From the NCBI GenBank assembly GCA_910585165.1, contig CAJUBX010000106.1, positions 1 through 5,822 on the forward strand: a stretch of DNA of 5,822 bases, read 5' to 3'. The DNA comes from an uncultured Oscillibacter sp. (lineage in GTDB: Bacteria; Bacillota; Clostridia; Oscillospirales; Oscillospiraceae). The notes under the pieces are model-generated. The model was not told the origin of the DNA. It worked only from the letters and a program-made list of their open reading frames with translations, and searched no databases. Numbering within the stretch: the stretch's first letter is position 1; each line of letters starts with the position of its first letter. Below are positions 1 to 5,437 of the stretch, in pieces. Made by a program: the position numbers and the translations under genes.

Positions 1-1280
1 CGGACCCGGAAATTCAGGCCAAGGCCGCCCTGCTGGTGGACCGGAAGACCGGGGCGGTGATCTACGGGCTCAACGAGCACGGAGAGCTCTACCCCGCCAG
101 CACCACCAAGATCATGACCTGCCTGCTTGTGCTGGAAGCCGTGGACCAGGGGCGGCTGAAGCTGAACCAGGAAATCACCGTCTCCCCCTCCGCCATGGAG
201 GGCCTGGCGGAGGACGGCAGCACCGCCGGCATCGAGCCCGGGGAGATCATGACGGTGGAGAACCTGCTGTACTGCCTGATGCTGAGCTCCGCCAACGAGG
301 CCAGCACCATTTTGGGGGAGAAGGTCTCCGGCTCCGTCGCCGCCTTTGTCAGCGCCATGAACGCCAAGGCGGCGGAGCTGGGCTGTGAAAACACCCACTT
401 TATGAACCCCCACGGCCTCCACGACTCCCAGCACTACACCTCCGCCTGGGACCTGTACCTCATCACCGAGGCGGCGCTGGAGTACCCGGACTTCCTGCGC
501 ATCTGCGACACCAGCGACTATACCGTCCCCGCCACCAACTCCTCGGAGGAGCGGGTCCTCCACAACACGAATTTCCTCATCCGCCGGGGCCGGGACTACT
601 ATAACGCCGACGTTCACGGGGTCAAAACCGGCTCCCACTCCCAGGCCGGCCACTGCCTGGTCACCACCGCCCAGCATGCCAGCATGGACCTCCTCTGCGT
701 CATTCTGGGGGCGGAGCGGGTCCAGCAGGCGGACGGCAACTGGTGGACCTACAGCTTCGGCGAGACGAACCGGCTCTACGACTGGGCCTTCGCCAATTTC
801 TCCTACCAAACCATCTTGAAGGAGGAGGACGTGGCCGGGGAGGCCCCGGTGTCCCTCTCCTCCACAGACCATGTGACCCTCCGCCCGGCAAAGACGGTGG
901 AGCTGCTGCTGCCCAACGGGGTGAAGCCCGAGGACCTGGAGAAGTCCGTCGCCCTGAAATCCGACCCGGTGGAGGCCCCCGTCGCCGAGGGGGACGTGCT
1001 GGGGACCATGACCATCTCCCTGGACGGCGAAACGCTGGCGGAGGTGGACCTGCTGGCCTTCACCGGCGTGGAGGCCTCCCGGCTGCGGGTCTTCTGGCGG
1101 GACACGAAAGCCTTTTTCTCCACCACCGCCGCCAAGGTTATCCTGGGGGTGGTCCTGGTCCTGGCCGCCGTCTTCGGCGGCTGGCGGCTGCTGTTCAGCC
1201 GCCGCCGCTACCGCTATGGGCGCAGCGTCGGCGGCGCGGGCCGCCGGGGCGTTTACCGGGGGCCCAGGAGAAGGCGCTGA
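1..1280 (+). CDS. D-alanyl-D-alanine carboxypeptidase (DacF/PBP5 type, peptidase S11), 5' end cut by window
   Basis: This is a low-molecular-mass penicillin-binding protein that removes the terminal D-Ala from peptidoglycan stem peptides outside the membrane. The reading frame is open from base 3, so the true start and signal peptide lie upstream; the GTG at 36 falls inside the conserved 'LLVDRKTGAVIY' strand and is not the start. Numbering from that codon, all three catalytic motifs are present: SxxK as STTK at 22-25, SxN as SAN at 85-87, and KTG at 197-199. A PBP5 C-terminal beta domain appears to occupy about 265-350. It is followed by a single membrane helix at about 368-387 and a 27-residue tail with 12 arginines, predicted cytoplasmic. 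The protein would therefore be held by a real transmembrane helix rather than the amphipathic helix usual in the family. dacF homologues often act in spore cortex or vegetative wall maturation, but which applies here cannot be told. The gene ends 10 bases before a strong hairpin. Confidence 0.93.
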   Translation, partial: DPEIQAKAALLVDRKTGAVIYGLNEHGELYPASTTKIMTCLLVLEAVDQGRLKLNQEITVSPSAMEGLAEDGSTAGIEPGEIMTVENLLYCLMLSSANEASTILGEKVSGSVAAFVSAMNAKAAELGCENTHFMNPHGLHDSQHYTSAWDLYLITEAALEYPDFLRICDTSDYTVPATNSSEERVLHNTNFLIRRGRDYYNADVHGVKTGSHSQAGHCLVTTAQHASMDLLCVILGAERVQQADGNWWTYSFGETNRLYDWAFANFSYQTILKEEDVAGEAPVSLSSTDHVTLRPAKTVELLLPNGVKPEDLEKSVALKSDPVEAPVAEGDVLGTMTISLDGETLAEVDLLAFTGVEASRLRVFWRDTKAFFSTTAAKVILGVVLVLAAVFGGWRLLFSRRRYRYGRSVGGAGRRGVYRGPRRRR

Positions 1281-1290
1281 AAAAAGTGAA

Positions 1291-1317
1291 AGAGGCGGCC
1301 CCAAAGGGGCCGCCTCT
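1291..1317. terminator. Bidirectional hairpin terminator between convergent genes
   Basis: A perfect 12-bp inverted repeat (1291-1302 with 1306-1317) has an AAA loop and starts ten bases after the carboxypeptidase stop. On the plus strand it is followed by TGTTT. On the minus strand, downstream of the nitroreductase gene, it is followed by TTCAC and then six Ts. It probably ends transcription from both sides, with the better T-tract serving the leftward gene. Confidence 0.85.
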
Positions 1318-1337
1318 TGTTTCCGCTTTACCGGGGC

Positions 1338-1850
1338 TCAAAGGTACTTTACCAGCTCCTCCATGGGCCTGCGGTCCGTGTGGAGCCGGGCGGGATGGGC
1401 TCCCTCCGCCGGATAGCCCAGGGGCAGCAGGGCAATGGGCCGGGTCCCGGCCATCTCCGGGAAGGCCGCCAGCAGCTTTTCCGGCTCGAACATCCCCACA
1501 TAGGTGGTCCCCAGCCCCAGGTCCGCCGCCTGGAGCATCATCTGGGCGGCGGCAATCGCCGCGTCGATTTCACCGTGCTCCTTGCCGTCGGTCTCCCGCT
1601 TCCAGGAGACGGCGGGGTCGTAGGCCACTGCCAGCATCACCGGGGGATGGAAATGGGACCCGGAGCAGCCGTCCGCCTTTTCCAGTGCAGCGGGGCTCTG
1701 GAGCACGAAAATCCGCTGGGGCTGGTAGTTGTGGGCGGTGGGGGCGTTCCGCCCGGCCTCCAGGATGAGCTCCAGCTTTTCCGGCTCCACCGGCCGGGGG
1801 TCGAACCTGCGCAGGGAGTAGCGCGCGGCGGAGAGGGTCTTGAAGTCCAT
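1338..1850 (-). CDS. Nitroreductase family protein (FMN-dependent), 170 aa
   Basis: This is a small flavin oxidoreductase of the nitroreductase fold. Such proteins are usually FMN-binding homodimers that reduce nitro-aromatics, quinones or related compounds with NAD(P)H; the natural substrate is unknown here. Recognisable segments are the N-terminal FMN-phosphate region RYSLRRF (10-16), the APTAHNYQPQRIFV block (36-49), the helix and loop DAAIAAAQMMLQ...GLGTTYVG (96-119), and the C-terminal GYPAEG...RRPMEELVKY segment (145-169). The length matches the short single-domain subfamily. The frame stays open upstream to 2180, but the ATG at 1850 is preferred: it begins the MDFKTL family N-terminus and has AAGAGG eight bases upstream. 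The in-frame ATG two codons earlier would leave only two bases. The gene is monocistronic, with its own promoter in the divergent spacer and the shared hairpin at its end. Confidence 0.9.
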   Translation of the reverse strand: MDFKTLSAARYSLRRFDPRPVEPEKLELILEAGRNAPTAHNYQPQRIFVLQSPAALEKADGCSGSHFHPPVMLAVAYDPAVSWKRETDGKEHGEIDAAIAAAQMMLQAADLGLGTTYVGMFEPEKLLAAFPEMAGTRPIALLPLGYPAEGAHPARLHTDRRPMEELVKYL

Positions 1851-1858
1851 AAGCATTA

Positions 1859-1864
1859 CCTCTT
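1859..1864 (-). promoter_or_regulatory. Ribosome binding site that fixes the nitroreductase start
   Basis: On the minus strand this reads AAGAGG and ends eight bases before the ATG at 1850. The alternative ATG at 1856 is only two bases from it and so is unlikely to be used. Confidence 0.65.
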
Positions 1865-1889
1865 TCTCATCAAAAATAGCGGTATGGAA

Positions 1890-1918
1890 AGTGTAGCATA
1901 TTTTTCCTTCGGGCGCAA
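1890..1918 (-). promoter_or_regulatory. Sigma-A promoter for the nitroreductase gene
   Basis: Read leftward, the -35 is TTGCGC (1913-1918), the spacer is 17 bases, and the -10 is TACACT (1890-1895) preceded by TGC, giving an extended TGn -10. Transcription would start near 1883, leaving a leader of about 33 bases. The -35 matches the consensus at four of six positions; the TGn likely compensates. Confidence 0.65.
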
Positions 1919-1942
1919 TCCGTCCCGGCGGCGAAATAAAAG

Positions 1943-1971
1943 GTGACAAACGCCCGGAAATCTGGTATACT
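1943..1971 (+). promoter_or_regulatory. Sigma-A promoter for the thrH unit
   Basis: The -35 is GTGACA (1943-1948), the spacer is 17 bases, and the -10 is TATACT (1966-1971) preceded by TGG, an extended -10. Transcription would start near 1978, giving a leader of about 43 bases, too short for a usual riboswitch or T-box. The -35 lies only 24 bases from that of the divergent nitroreductase promoter, so one bound regulator could affect both, but no clear operator palindrome is visible. Confidence 0.75.
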
Positions 1972-2021
1972 GCTAAGCAGCAAAGCGGTTCCAAAAATAT
2001 GCAGCGCCAAGGAGAAACGTT

Positions 2022-2621
2022 ATGAACATCGTATGTCTTGACATGGAGGGCGTTCTGGTCCCCGAAATCTGGATCGCCTTTTCCGAGGCCAGCGGCATCC
2101 CGGAGCTCCGCCGCACCACCCGGGACGAGCCGGACTACAACAAGCTGATGAACTTCCGGCTTGGCATTCTCAAGGAGCACGGCCTGGGCCTTAAGGAAAT
2201 TCAGGCCGTCATCGCCAAAATCGACCCCCTTCCCGGGGCGAAGGACTTTCTGGACGAGCTGCGGTCCATCACCCAGGTGCTGATTTTAAGCGACACCTTC
2301 GAGCAGTTCGCAAAGCCCCTGATGGAGAAGCTGAACTGGCCCACCATCTTCTGCAACACGCTGGAGGTGGGCGGAAACGGCGAGATCACCGGCTATAGGA
2401 TGCGCTGCGAGAAATCCAAGCTCACCACCGTCAAGGCCCTCCAGTCCATCGGCTACGAGACCATCGCCGCCGGGGACAGCTTCAACGACCTGGCCATGAT
2501 TCAATCCGGCAAGGCGGGCTTTTTGTTCAAGAGCACCGAGCAGATTAAGAAGGACTATCCCGCCATTCCCGCCTACGAGGAGTTCGGCGATCTGCTGAAC
2601 GCCATCAAGGCGGCGCTGTAA
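2022..2621 (+). CDS. thrH: ThrH: phosphoserine phosphatase / phosphoserine:homoserine phosphotransferase (HAD family)
   Basis: This is a cytoplasmic HAD-superfamily enzyme of 199 aa. The characterised Pseudomonas ThrH is about 205 aa, dephosphorylates phosphoserine and can transfer the phosphate to homoserine. The match is recognisable along most of the chain. HAD motif I is DMEGV, with nucleophile Asp7 and Glu9 where most HAD phosphatases have a second Asp, a ThrH trait. The VPEIWIAF segment follows at 13-20, the TTRDEPDYNKLM substrate-cap region at 32-43, motif II as SDTF (90-93), a motif III lysine at 131 or 133, and motif IV as GDSFND (151-156). AAGGAG (2009-2014) lies seven bases before the ATG, so the start is secure. 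It is the first gene of a probable four-gene unit. In this organism it may supply the final step of serine synthesis (SerB role) or feed threonine synthesis; no other ser or thr genes are in the window to decide. Confidence 0.92.
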   Translation: MNIVCLDMEGVLVPEIWIAFSEASGIPELRRTTRDEPDYNKLMNFRLGILKEHGLGLKEIQAVIAKIDPLPGAKDFLDELRSITQVLILSDTFEQFAKPLMEKLNWPTIFCNTLEVGGNGEITGYRMRCEKSKLTTVKALQSIGYETIAAGDSFNDLAMIQSGKAGFLFKSTEQIKKDYPAIPAYEEFGDLLNAIKAAL

Positions 2622-2622
2622 C

Positions 2623-2763
2623 ATGGGCGAGGTGGTATTTGCGGGCCTCTGCCGGATGGCGGGGCGGTTCTCTGCCTGGGTCCTGCTCCTGCCCGCCGGG
2701 ATTTTGTTCCTCGCCTACCTGGCCTATATAGCCGTCATGATTATTCGGGAACTGAAAAAATAA
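2623..2763 (+). CDS. Single-pass membrane miniprotein, 46 aa, unknown function
   Basis: A short open frame begins one base after the thrH stop (TAA, C, ATG) and ends 19 bases before the DUF1015 start, filling the gap almost exactly. The product starts MGEVVFAGLCRMAGRF, then has an uninterrupted hydrophobic stretch at about 17-41 (tryptophan, leucines, isoleucines, tyrosines), and ends RELKK. This is the pattern of a one-helix membrane protein with a basic C-terminus. A weak ribosome site, AAGGCGG (2607-2613), lies nine bases upstream inside thrH, so translation is probably coupled to thrH. Met12 is an alternative start. I do not recognise a family. The tight fit, the coherent hydrophobic segment and the clean stop argue for a real gene, but 46 codons is short enough that chance cannot be excluded. 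Confidence 0.6.
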   Translation: MGEVVFAGLCRMAGRFSAWVLLLPAGILFLAYLAYIAVMIIRELKK

Positions 2764-2782
2764 GCAGGAAGGGAGACGCGAC

Positions 2783-4066
2783 ATGAATCCGAAATTTGAA
2801 AAGCTGGGCTTCTATCCCGCCGATATTCTCCTGCCCAAACAGGGCACGGATATGACGAAGTGGGCCGTGGTGGCCTGCGACCAGTTCACCTCTCAGCCGG
2901 AGTACTGGCAGGCGGTGGAGGACACGGTGGGGGACGCCCCCTCCGCCCTGCGGCTCATTCTCCCCGAGGCGGGGCTGAACGCCCCGGACGTGGACGAGCG
3001 CATCGCCGCCGTCAATGCCGCCATGGACCGGTATCTGGACGGCGGCCTGTTCGAAACCCTGGAGGAGAGCCTGATTTATATTGAGCGGGTCCAGTCCGAC
3101 GGGAAAATCCGCCACGGGCTTCTCGGCATGGTGGACTTGGAGCAGTACGACTTCACCCCCGGCTCCGGGGCGTTGATCCGGGCCACGGAGGGCACCGTCC
3201 TCTCCCGCATCCCCCCCCGGGTGAAGGTGCGGAAGGACGCCCCCATCGAGCTGCCCCACGTCATGCTCCTCATCGACGACCCCAATAAAACCGTCATCGA
3301 GCCCCTGACCCGGGCCTCCGGGGAGATGGAACCCCTCTACAGCTTCCCCCTCCAGCAGGGCGGCGGCAGCATCACCGGCCGGCGGCTCACCGCCGCCCAA
3401 ATGGACCGGACGGCGGACGCGCTGGAGGTCCTCTGTTCTCCCCAGGAGCAGGCGTGGAAGTACGGCGTGAAGGACGCGCCCCCCCTCCTCTTTGCCGTGG
3501 GCGACGGGAACCACTCCCTGGCCACCGCCAAGCAGTGTTACGAGGACCTGAAAAAGGTCACGCCGGAGAGCGAATGGGCCTCCCTCCCCGCCCGGTACGC
3601 GTTGGTGGAGGTGGTGAACAACCACGACGACGCCCTCCAGTTTGAGCCCATCCACCGCTGCGTCTTCGGCGTGAAGCCGGAGGAGGTGCTGGAGGCATTT
3701 CTGGCATACTACCCCGGCGCTTACGAGGGCAGGGGCGAGGGGCACGCCGTCGCCTATACCCACGCCGGGGGAGAGGGCTTCCTCACCGTGCCCCAGCCCC
3801 GGGTGCAGCTGGCGGTGGGCACCCTTCAGGCGTTTTTGGACGGCTATGTCAAGGAACACGGCGGCGAGATCGACTACATCCACGGCGCGGACGTGACGGA
3901 CCGCCTGGGCCGCCGGGAGGGCAGCATCGGCTTCAAGCTGCCCGCCATGGGCAAGCAGCAGCTTTTCAAAACCGTCATGGCCGACGGCGTGCTGCCCCGG
4001 AAAACCTTCTCCATGGGCCACGCCCAGGACAAGCGCTACTACGTGGAAGCCCGCAGAATCCGCTGA
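2783..4066 (+). CDS. DUF1015 family protein (ParB/SerK-like motif), 427 aa
   Basis: This is a cytoplasmic protein of the DUF1015 family, whose biochemical role is not established. Family landmarks are WAVVACDQFTSQPEYW near the N-terminus (27-42), FAVGDGNHSLATAK (237-250), VVNNHDDALQFEPIHR (277-292), and the C-terminal block DGVLPRKTFSMGHAQDKRYYVEARRI (401-426). The full-length match suggests an intact gene. The DGNHSLATA core resembles the DGHHR motif of ParB/sulfiredoxin-fold proteins, which include the archaeal serine kinase SerK, so nucleotide or phosphate chemistry is possible; that is inference. From general knowledge, DUF1015 genes are often found beside serine-biosynthesis genes, which fits thrH upstream. 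AAGGGAG lies seven bases before the ATG. The large open frame on the opposite strand (2741-4111) is a composition artefact. Confidence 0.9.
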   Translation: MNPKFEKLGFYPADILLPKQGTDMTKWAVVACDQFTSQPEYWQAVEDTVGDAPSALRLILPEAGLNAPDVDERIAAVNAAMDRYLDGGLFETLEESLIYIERVQSDGKIRHGLLGMVDLEQYDFTPGSGALIRATEGTVLSRIPPRVKVRKDAPIELPHVMLLIDDPNKTVIEPLTRASGEMEPLYSFPLQQGGGSITGRRLTAAQMDRTADALEVLCSPQEQAWKYGVKDAPPLLFAVGDGNHSLATAKQCYEDLKKVTPESEWASLPARYALVEVVNNHDDALQFEPIHRCVFGVKPEEVLEAFLAYYPGAYEGRGEGHAVAYTHAGGEGFLTVPQPRVQLAVGTLQAFLDGYVKEHGGEIDYIHGADVTDRLGRREGSIGFKLPAMGKQQLFKTVMADGVLPRKTFSMGHAQDKRYYVEARRIR

Positions 4067-4090
4067 CCGGCGCGTCAAAGCATCAAGCAT

Positions 4091-4095
4091 AGGAG
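4091..4095 (+). promoter_or_regulatory. Ribosome binding site supporting a GTG start for the PilZ gene
   Basis: AGGAG lies nine bases before the GTG at 4105. No in-frame ATG exists between here and the site, so the GTG is taken as the start. Confidence 0.7.
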
Positions 4096-4104
4096 AGAAC
4101 CATC

Positions 4105-4818
4105 GTGGCATTATTTGACCGATTCAAGAAAAAAGCCCCCGCGCCCCCTCCGCCCCCGCCCGGACCCGTCCAGGACAGCCAGGACGTGTCCGTCTACTCC
4201 CACATGCGGGTGGAGGTGACCACCAAGGACGGGCAGATGCTCTTTGTGGCCAAGCTCATGTACCCCCAGCGGCACACGGCGGAGCTGCACCAGTACTCCG
4301 AGGCGGACATCCCGCTTTTGAAGGACTGCTCGGAGGCGGAAGCCCTCCCCGTCCACATCCGGGGCTATCACGACCACCTGCGCAAGGCCGTGTACATGGA
4401 GGGCTTCATCTCCCCCCAGCCCAAGCATATCTGGCTGGTGTCCCACCTGTATGTCGCCCGGGTGGGCAATGACCGGGCCTTCTTCCGCCTGGACACGAAT
4501 CTGGACGCCAGCGTCACCAAATTCAGCGGCCGCAACGCCGGGGAGTTTCCCTGCCGCCTGCTGAACATCAGCGTGGGCGGGGCCCGCATCGCCTCGGAGC
4601 AGCAGTACTGGGAGGGGGATAAGCTCCTCCTCACCGTGAAGCTGCTGGAGGACCGGGACCCCTCCATCATGTACTGCCAGGTGCTGCGGGTCATTGAAAA
4701 GGAGGACGGCCCCCGGGAGTACGGCTGCCAGTTCCTGGAACTGAACGAGTCCGACCAGGACCGAATCACCGAGAACATCTTCGCCGCCCAGCGAAAGAGC
4801 CGCGCCGGCTCCAAATAA
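4105..4818 (+). CDS. PilZ-domain protein, putative c-di-GMP receptor, 237 aa
   Basis: This is probably a cytoplasmic effector that binds cyclic di-GMP through a C-terminal PilZ domain (about 120-230). Both ligand motifs are visible: RxxxR as RAFFR (124-128) and [D/N]xSxxG as NISVGG (154-159), with Asn in the first position, a variation seen in other PilZ proteins. The N-terminal half (about 27-115) looks like a YcgR-type flagellar-brake or PilZN beta domain, recognised only loosely. The extreme N-terminus is basic (FDRFKKK) and then carries six prolines in a row (14-19) followed by GP. That is a likely flexible linker and a sequence expected to stall ribosomes without EF-P. It starts with GTG, 38 bases after the DUF1015 stop, with no terminator between, so it is probably the last gene of the thrH unit. 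Usual outputs of this family in Firmicutes are motility, adhesion or exopolysaccharide control; the target here is unknown. Confidence 0.82.
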   Translation: MALFDRFKKKAPAPPPPPPGPVQDSQDVSVYSHMRVEVTTKDGQMLFVAKLMYPQRHTAELHQYSEADIPLLKDCSEAEALPVHIRGYHDHLRKAVYMEGFISPQPKHIWLVSHLYVARVGNDRAFFRLDTNLDASVTKFSGRNAGEFPCRLLNISVGGARIASEQQYWEGDKLLLTVKLLEDRDPSIMYCQVLRVIEKEDGPREYGCQFLELNESDQDRITENIFAAQRKSRAGSK

Positions 4819-4822
4819 ACCG

Positions 4823-4854
4823 CCGCCGCCCGCGCCTTTCGGCGCGGGCGGCGG
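4823..4854. terminator. GC-rich hairpin terminator between the PilZ gene and spoVAC
   Basis: A 14-bp all-G/C stem (4823-4836 with 4841-4854) and a TTTC loop sit between two convergent stop codons. The plus-strand tail TTCCCTTA is a poor T-tract. The minus-strand tail contains GTTTATTT, so the hairpin should work better for spoVAC but probably serves both. Confidence 0.78.
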
Positions 4855-4859
4855 TTCCC

Positions 4860-5300
4860 TTACAGCCTGAGCAGCATCAAAATCACGCCGTACAGCACCG
4901 AGGCCACGGTGCCGAAGACGATGACCGGCCCCGCCACGGTGAACATCTTCGCCGCCATGCCGGTGATGAAGCCCTCGCTTTTAAAGTCGATGGCCGGGGA
5001 CACCACGGCGTTGGCAAAGCCCGTGATGGGCACCAGCGTTCCCGCCCCGCCGTAGCGGGCGAGCCTGCTGTAGAGGTTCAGCCCCGTCAAAAGAGCGGAG
5101 AGAAACACCAGCGTGCAGGAGGCGGCGGTGCCCGCCTCCTCCTTATTAAGCCCTGCGGCGGCCCAGCCGTTGGTGACGGCCTGGCCCAGCACGCAGATGG
5201 CCCCGCCGATCAAAAAGGCCAGGGCCGTGTCCTTGACGATGGGGGATTTTTTGGCCTTCTGCTTGACGTAGGCCTGGTACTCCTTGGGAGACATGTCCAT
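4860..5300 (-). CDS. spoVAC: Stage V sporulation protein AC (SpoVAC), 146 aa
   Basis: This is an integral membrane protein of the SpoVAC/SpoVAEB family. It is part of the spore inner-membrane channel that moves calcium-dipicolinate into the forespore and releases it at germination. The Bacillus subtilis protein is about 150 aa. Recognisable segments are AFLIGGAICVLGQ (28-40), the second helix LVFLSALLTGLNLYSRL (64-80), the YGGAGTLVPITGFANAVVSPAIDFKSEG block (83-110), and the C-terminal helix MFTVAGPVIVFG (119-130). The KSEG segment and basic N-terminal arm (MSPKEYQAYVKQKAKKSP) favour SpoVAC over the shorter SpoVAE. ATG at 5300 is preferred because AGAGGG lies eight bases upstream; ATG at 5294 would leave 14. 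Unusually, no spoVAD or spoVAE follows: the gene runs straight into a terminator, so it is monocistronic here. Forespore (sigma-G) expression is expected and a matching promoter is present. Confidence 0.93.
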   Translation of the reverse strand: MDMSPKEYQAYVKQKAKKSPIVKDTALAFLIGGAICVLGQAVTNGWAAAGLNKEEAGTAASCTLVFLSALLTGLNLYSRLARYGGAGTLVPITGFANAVVSPAIDFKSEGFITGMAAKMFTVAGPVIVFGTVASVLYGVILMLLRL

Positions 5301-5308
5301 GGAAAACG

Positions 5309-5314
5309 CCCTCT
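5309..5314 (-). promoter_or_regulatory. Ribosome binding site of spoVAC
   Basis: On the minus strand this reads AGAGGG, eight bases before the ATG at 5300. It decides in favour of this start over the in-frame ATG at 5294. Confidence 0.6.
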
Positions 5315-5335
5315 TTTCATTCCGGATTTCCTGGA

Positions 5336-5364
5336 TAGTATTGCCTCCCGGGGCGAAAATATTC
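5336..5364 (-). promoter_or_regulatory. Candidate sigma-G promoter for spoVAC
   Basis: Read leftward, GAATA (5360-5364) matches the sigma-G -35 core GMATR. After 17 bases, AATACTA (5336-5342) matches the -10 core CATnnTA except at the first base. Transcription would start near 5329, giving a leader of about 29 bases. The assignment rests on Bacillus consensus motifs and on spoVAC being a known sigma-G target. Confidence 0.45.
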
Positions 5365-5382
5365 CGGGACAGCGGGCCGCTC

Positions 5383-5411
5383 TTGCCGCCGGCGGCGGGG
5401 CGTGGTATAAT
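5383..5411 (+). promoter_or_regulatory. Sigma-A promoter with perfect extended -10
   Basis: The -35 is TTGCCG (5383-5388), the spacer is 17 bases, and TATAAT (5406-5411) is preceded by TGG. The weak -35 is offset by the perfect TGnTATAAT. Transcription would start near 5418, only about 20 bases before the ATG at 5438, just enough to hold the ribosome site. Confidence 0.8.
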
Positions 5412-5425
5412 CGGAGAGATTCATC

Positions 5426-5431
5426 GGAGGG
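5426..5431 (+). promoter_or_regulatory. Ribosome binding site that selects the second in-frame ATG
   Basis: GGAGGG ends immediately before an ATG at 5432 and six bases before an in-frame ATG at 5438. Normal spacing makes 5438 the start. Confidence 0.7.
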
Positions 5432-5437
5432 ATGTAT

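Noticed and set aside
743..1768. 341-residue plus-strand frame overlapping the carboxypeptidase and the nitroreductase
   Set aside because: The translation is almost all Gly, Pro, Arg and Ala of low complexity, it runs through the terminator hairpin, and it overlaps two well-supported genes.
1978..2021. Riboswitch or T-box in the thrH leader
   Set aside because: The predicted leader is only about 43 bases, with no conserved T-box sequence and no terminator hairpin before the start codon.
1851..2180. N-terminal extension of the nitroreductase up to an ATG at 2180
   Set aside because: It would run through both divergent promoters and into thrH. The added residues match no nitroreductase, whereas the ATG at 1850 has a ribosome site and the family N-terminus.
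2741..4111. 456-residue open frame on the minus strand opposite the DUF1015 gene
   Set aside because: It mirrors a GC-rich gene whose plus-strand product is a clear family match. Its translation is rich in His, Gly, Val and Leu repeats typical of antisense shadows, and it has no ribosome site or domain.
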